A stretch of DNA of 64,000 nt, from contig NC_079495.1 in the NCBI RefSeq assembly GCF_030052815.1, positions 43,715,651 to 43,779,650 of the forward strand, read 5' to 3'. Below are positions 59,651 to 64,000 of the stretch, piece after piece (position 1 is the first letter of the stretch; each line of letters starts with the position of its first letter). The stretch is from Hevea brasiliensis. Lineage: Eukaryota; Streptophyta; Magnoliopsida; Malpighiales; Euphorbiaceae. A program made the position numbers and the translations under genes. The notes under the pieces were generated by a model, which was not told the origin of the DNA, made no database searches, and saw only the letters and a program-made list of their open reading frames with translations.

Positions 59651-60080
59651 CTTTCTACGGGTAGGTTGATGCAGATGTATGAATGAGTGGATCTGGATCC
59701 ACCAATGCATGCACAGATGTATTGTAGAGGAGAAGCACGTACCGATGACATCCGGGCATCTTGCTCCTCTGAGCTCTCATCGCATAAGCTCGGCAGGTGG
59801 TGCATTATCGAGCCTCTCTGGCGCTCAGATGCGAGCCTCTGTGATGGTCCCCCGCATCAGTTTGCGATTTCCTACCCCTTTGTGGTGCAGAGCAGTGCAT
59901 GCGCTTGTGTTGGAGCGGTAATAGTTCTGCATGGGCGGTTCTTCAATTGATGCTCTGTTGACCCACACCTTAGCGAGCACAGTCACTCTCCAACACCGCC
60001 CCTTATGCCATTTCAAACAATGTGGACACACGAGAAGATCCGGGCTGGTCCCTGAACCCCATCCTCGGAGAGCGCGCACC
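59650..60080 (-). other. GC-richer scrambled gag-protease junction of TK-f
   Basis: This segment should encode the second zinc knuckle and the protease N-terminus, but only short patches fit. It is visibly richer in G and C than the rest of the window and in CpG and TpG/CpA. I see no other gene in it. Confidence 0.5.
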
Positions 60081-60986
60081 GATGGTGTGGGTGACCTCTC
60101 CTAGGGGTAAATCGTGGCTGGGCCCCGAGATCGACCACGACCTTGTGGTGACTGAACTCTGTGCAGGTGGACCCTTGAACTTCTTCCCTGGTGCAGGAAA
60201 TGAACTAGACTGACCCGGGCCCCTCTTCTGCTGTCTCTCTCTTCTGGTCTGCTCACTTATTCTAACCTTTTCAACCTTTATTGCAACTTCCACTAACTTG
60301 GTGAAGTCTGTGATTCCCAAGGCAGTGATCATGATCTTTATGTTGTCATTTAGTCCCTCTTCAAATCTCTTACACCTTTCAGCCTCATTAGGGACTATCT
60401 CCCTTCCGTAGCGGCTCAATCTGACGAATTCCTTTTCATACTCGACCACTGACAGCTGTCTTTGCCTCAGATTAATAAACTCTCTTCTTCTCTCTTCCAG
60501 GTATACACTACCCATATATTTCTTCTTAAATTCAGAGAGAAAGAAGTCCCAAGTTACTATTTCTGACTGTACTTCACTGGACACAGTATCCCACCATTCA
60601 TATGCATCATCTTGCAACAGAGATATGGCAGCTTCTAAATTTTGCTCTGGAGTGCAGTGGAGTTGTTTTAAAACTCTGCCTGTTCTGTTCAACCAATTTT
60701 CGGCTGCAACAGAATCATCTTCTCTCTTGCCAAAGAAGTCCACTGCTCCAAACTTTCTCAATTTTTCCAGGTGTGATTTTGGTTGTGGAGGTGGTGGTGG
60801 TGGTGGCATTACCCCAGCTATTTGTTTGAAGAATTCTGCCATTTGCTGAAACATGGCCTGTGGAGGCTGAGCTGGCTCTGCTTGAGCTGGCGGAGCAGGT
60901 TCTCCCATACCCCCAGTCTCAGCTGCTGCAGGTGGAGCATGACTCTCCACTTCCTCCTCAACAGCTCTCTGTGATGTAGGGTCCAT
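59825..60986 (-). pseudogene. TK-f gag
   Basis: Frame 60003-60986 starts MDPTSQRAVEEEVESHAPPA and has a Pro-rich N-terminus, the gag fold (NWLNRTGRVLKQLHCTPEQN, AYEWWDTVSSEV, FFLSEFKKKYMG, VVEYEKEFVRLSRYGREIV, RCKRFEEGLND) and a basic linker. A frameshift near 60050 moves the zinc motif CPHCLKWHKGRC into frame 59825-60079; the expected second CCHC knuckle is not recognisable. The start ATG (60986) is 111 bp from the PBS. The gag differs clearly from that of TK-c/TK-e. Confidence 0.9.
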
Positions 60987-61096
60987 ATCCTATTCAAAAT
61001 AAGAAAGACAAACAGATCTGCATTAGTGTCACCTCGACTCTTACAAATGCAATGCATGGTATGGACTCAATCTAGGCCCAGAAACGCCTAAACTGT

Positions 61097-61108
61097 GCTC
61101 TGATACCA
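61097..61108 (-). other. TK-f primer binding site
   Basis: On minus, TGGTATCAGAGC lies five bases (TTTAG) after the 5' LTR end. Confidence 0.92.
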
Positions 61109-61113
61109 CTAAA

Positions 61114-64000
61114 TGTGACACCCCTTACCCGTCTACAGTATATCCAAGTAAGCTATGTCACACGGTGTACCGGAACACTCTATTTTATCTTAATTAATTT
61201 TCATCATAATTTTGAACATAATTTGTGAAATATAATCTATTTAAGTCATTTGTTGAAATTTTAATTTATTTGAGGTTCCAAAAATTTTATAGAAAATCCG
61301 GCAGAGTACCGGCTAAAAATGGAGAAAACAGTTCTTCGGAACCTGTGAAAAACACTTCCAATAATCATATTCAATCATCTCAAACTCCAATATCAAAATC
61401 TCAACATTTTTCAATTTCATTTCTCAATCATTCATCTCATGTGATAATCATGTATAAATCACAGATAAACATTCACTTTTCCATTCACAAACACAATTCT
61501 TATTATTTACATGAACATCAAAATACATTTCATAAGTTCAATTACATATGAGAAAATAAAAATTAGTTACAAAATATCAAAATGAAACCTAGTGTCCTAC
61601 CAATGCACTGAAGATGGTGAGGTGACACGGACACTATGCAGAGCTGCAGGATGGACTCACCCAGTCTGTGGTCTACTGGGCTCTCGATCAGTATCTCCAG
61701 AACCTACGTGTGGCAAAAGCAATGCGCTAAGCAATAATGCTTAGTGGTGCAATAATAAAATAAAAGGAATAGCAGAAAATAAATATGTATTGAATGTATC
61801 GATGTTTTACTGGTTTTGTACTTGTTATAATCATTTATTTTGTTAACTTTATCCACTTTCGTTCTTTTGGTTGCCCAAGTAACCTATACTGGACGACTGG
61901 ACTGGATAAACGGGTAAACTGGCACTGGGTATCTAGTACCTCGGGCCGTCATACCATCGGTCACATATGCATCTCCCGGTGTGCAAATGAGCCTAATAAG
62001 TCAGTAATGACCATAGGCACAAGGCCAAATATCAACACAATGTCAGAATGGCCAAAAGCCATGAAATCACAAAATGGCATAATGCCATGTGCAATACTGC
62101 TAGCTAAACCCTATAGGCATGCCAAACTATCCAAACCAATCTTGTTAGGTATACTAGGGCATTTGATACTTTTGAATTCTTCAATTTTTGAATTTCAAGT
62201 TTTGGTGTCACTATTCACTTCATTGGTCAACAAAAATGTTGACTTTTGGATAGAAAATAGGTACATTGGTTTTAACACCCCCAATGTACCACATTTTGCA
62301 TTCAAAACTTGTTGGAATTAATCACCAATACCATTTCTAAGCTTAGAACTAAGGGAGCAGAATTTTCAGTTTTTGTGCCCTAAATTTACTGTTCAATTAG
62401 TGACTGTTACAGTGGGAATTTGAGGAAATGGTAAACATGAAAGTTGTTCCTTATTTTGTGTAGTAGAATTTCCTTTTTTGAATCACTCCATTTGGAGTTT
62501 TGTAACTCCAGTTATGGTCCAAAAACCACAGCTGGCCGGATTGAAAAACTGCAGAATTGACCATATCTACAGTGCAGTGAATAGTGACTGCAACTGCCTT
62601 GTTGGATATGTTATGGCCATAATTTGGAGTAGGTTTCTTCATGAAAGTTGTTTGTCTATATCTTATCTTGTTTCTGTAAAAATTTCAGATCAATTGGCCC
62701 ATTCTACAATGAGTTATGGCCAAATGAACAATTATTGTTCATTTGGTCATTCTGCAGATTCTGGTTGCAGGACATCCGGGTTGGGGCCAGTTTTTGGTCC
62801 ACTTGCTTTGGTCTTTTGGGCATCGTTTCTTCACCAAAATTGTGCCATTATGTGTCTAGTTTCATGTCCAATTGGCCAAACACCAATTGAACCTACACAC
62901 CCAGAGTTATGACAGTCCAAACAGGCTGGACTCACAGCCTCCCCTGCTGCCCTCACTAGGCAGCATACCATTTCAGTTTGTAATACTCTAATTCACTTCA
63001 AATTATGGTCAACTTACCTCAAATGGTCACTAATTGACCATTAGAATGTTCACTCATCATTTCATAAGCTAAGTCCAAATTTCATTTCCAAAACCCTAAT
63101 TCCCATTTCAATTTCACACCAGTTACCTTAGTTAACTAACTAATTCATTATCCACATAAATATATACTTTAAACACCCTCTCTAGTCTACTTTAAGTCCA
63201 TCTAAACAATCAAAATCATGACCCTCACTAGGCTGCCAAATTCCATGGGATGCATATGCCTAAGTTTTACTTTATTTAAGTTACACTTTCATGCTCAATT
63301 CAAGTCCCTAACATGGAATAAGAAAGATTTATGTATAAATAGGCACTAACCTCTTGTAGGACAGAATTTTTCAAGCTTAAACTTCACTTTCTTTCCTTTT
63401 CTAGGTTTCCAAACACTTTAGCAAGGTTGGGTGACCAATTTTAGTGAAGGGAGTTAAAGGTTTTGGGGTAAGGTTAGAGAGATTTTCAAGCTTGAATGAA
63501 CAAGGAGATGAGGGCTTCCATGGTGGTGCGGCTGGAATGGGGAAGAAGATGGCTGATAGGTTTTTTAATTTCTTTGGTCCCAATTATCTCTTTTATTAGT
63601 TAATTAAATGGTTGTTTAATTGTGATTGGTGGGAACTTTTAAATGACATCATAATGATGTCATTATTTGCATTATATTGATTTTTCTTTTCTTTTCTTTT
63701 CTACTAACTTTAAATTAATTTTTCATCAACATTAATTCATATTTTTTGTCATAATAATTATTTACTCAACTGGACAAGTCGGCCAAAAATCGCCTCTGAA
63801 GGCGAAATGACCAAAATGCCCTCCGTTTGGCTTAACGGGTCAAAATTGTCTATACCGATTGAAAAATTTTTCTAAATATTTTCTTGGCATTCTAATGCCA
63901 TAGGGACCTCAATGACCCTTCTCTGGAGTCCCAAAAATTATTTTATAAATTTTTCCCCGGGTCTAGGGCTCCTGGTTGCGAGAACCGCAACTTCCCTCTG
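61114..64000 (-). repeat. TK-f 5' LTR (2887 bp in window)
   Basis: It starts TGTGACACCCCTTACCC on + and is collinear with 53208-56094. H1 is at 61727-61744, H2 at 61298-61312, the U5 stem at 61114-61162 and the TGACATCA palindrome at 63644-63662. By comparison about 205 bp lie beyond the window. Confidence 0.95.

Larger units (their letters stand above)
53208..64000 (-). mobile_element. TK-f: Tekay chromovirus on minus strand, 5' LTR truncated by window end
   Basis: 3' LTR 53208-56297, internal 56298-61113, 5' LTR from 61114 to beyond 64000. Both LTR ends at the internal junctions are clear: PPT 56298-56311 and PBS 61097-61108. Gag is at the right and the chromodomain at the left. The left flank is AAGTG. 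The two LTRs are collinear over 2.88 kb with only a few tens of differences by eye, so this is one of the younger insertions, although pol is already broken in several places. Confidence 0.95.

Noticed and set aside
1..64000. Host genes between the elements
   Set aside because: Every longer open frame resolves to gag, pol or a shadow of them, and the remaining spans are LTR sequence; only 3886-4167 is unassigned and it has no ORF.

Overview
This window is from a plant nuclear genome, most likely a repeat-rich eudicot; I cannot name the species from sequence alone. The evidence is long (3-4.5 kb) LTRs of the Ty3/gypsy Tekay (chromodomain) type, tRNA-iMet primer binding sites (TGGTATCAGAGC), a Ty1/copia element, Cassandra TRIMs with a 5S-rRNA-like block, and AT-rich composition. 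I found no host gene, no tRNA gene and no functional rRNA gene. Essentially the whole window is LTR retrotransposons inserted into one another, and every coding region is broken.

Layout. (i) 1-3.7 kb: relic of a + strand gypsy element (G1; RT, RNase H, integrase, candidate 3' LTR), then a decayed Cassandra LTR (Cas-B). (ii) 4168-11098: minus-oriented Tekay-type LTR fragment (TK-a), split by solo LTR S1 (5181-8725) and cut at its right end by a two-LTR Cassandra (Cas-A, 11099-11737). (iii) From 11740: a + oriented LTR fragment (TK-b), split by a composite insertion at 11778-20409 and by a copia element at 20694-41382. The composite is a minus-strand Tekay (TK-c) joined PBS-to-PBS with a Cassandra half (Cas-C), and the whole is flanked by one 5-bp duplication, CTACT. 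The copia element (COP) carries solo LTR S2 in its 5' LTR and solo LTR S3 in its integrase; S3 carries solo LTR S4. (iv) 41638-42698: LTR fragment TK-d, interrupted by Tekay TK-e (+, from 42699). TK-e is interrupted in its integrase by solo LTR S5 (49711-53142), and 66 bp further on by the large minus-strand Tekay TK-f (53208 to beyond 64000).

Most boundaries were checked against uninterrupted relatives elsewhere in the window. Short target duplications are visible for the composite (CTACT), COP (TAGAA/TAAAA), S2 (TAATC/TAATA), S3 (CGATT/TGATT), S4 (ATTAA) and S5 (AAGAC).

The most notable observations are: the Tekay/Cassandra head-to-head chimera, which suggests that Tekay proteins can mobilise Cassandra; covarying hairpins and a U5 terminal stem shared by divergent LTR families; a PPT-proximal TTCGAGGACGAA motif kept in different reading frames in two lineages; a 74-bp GT-AG intron-like insertion in the TK-f integrase flanked by CAGGT; and a strong C-to-T (CAA/CAG to stop) decay signature.
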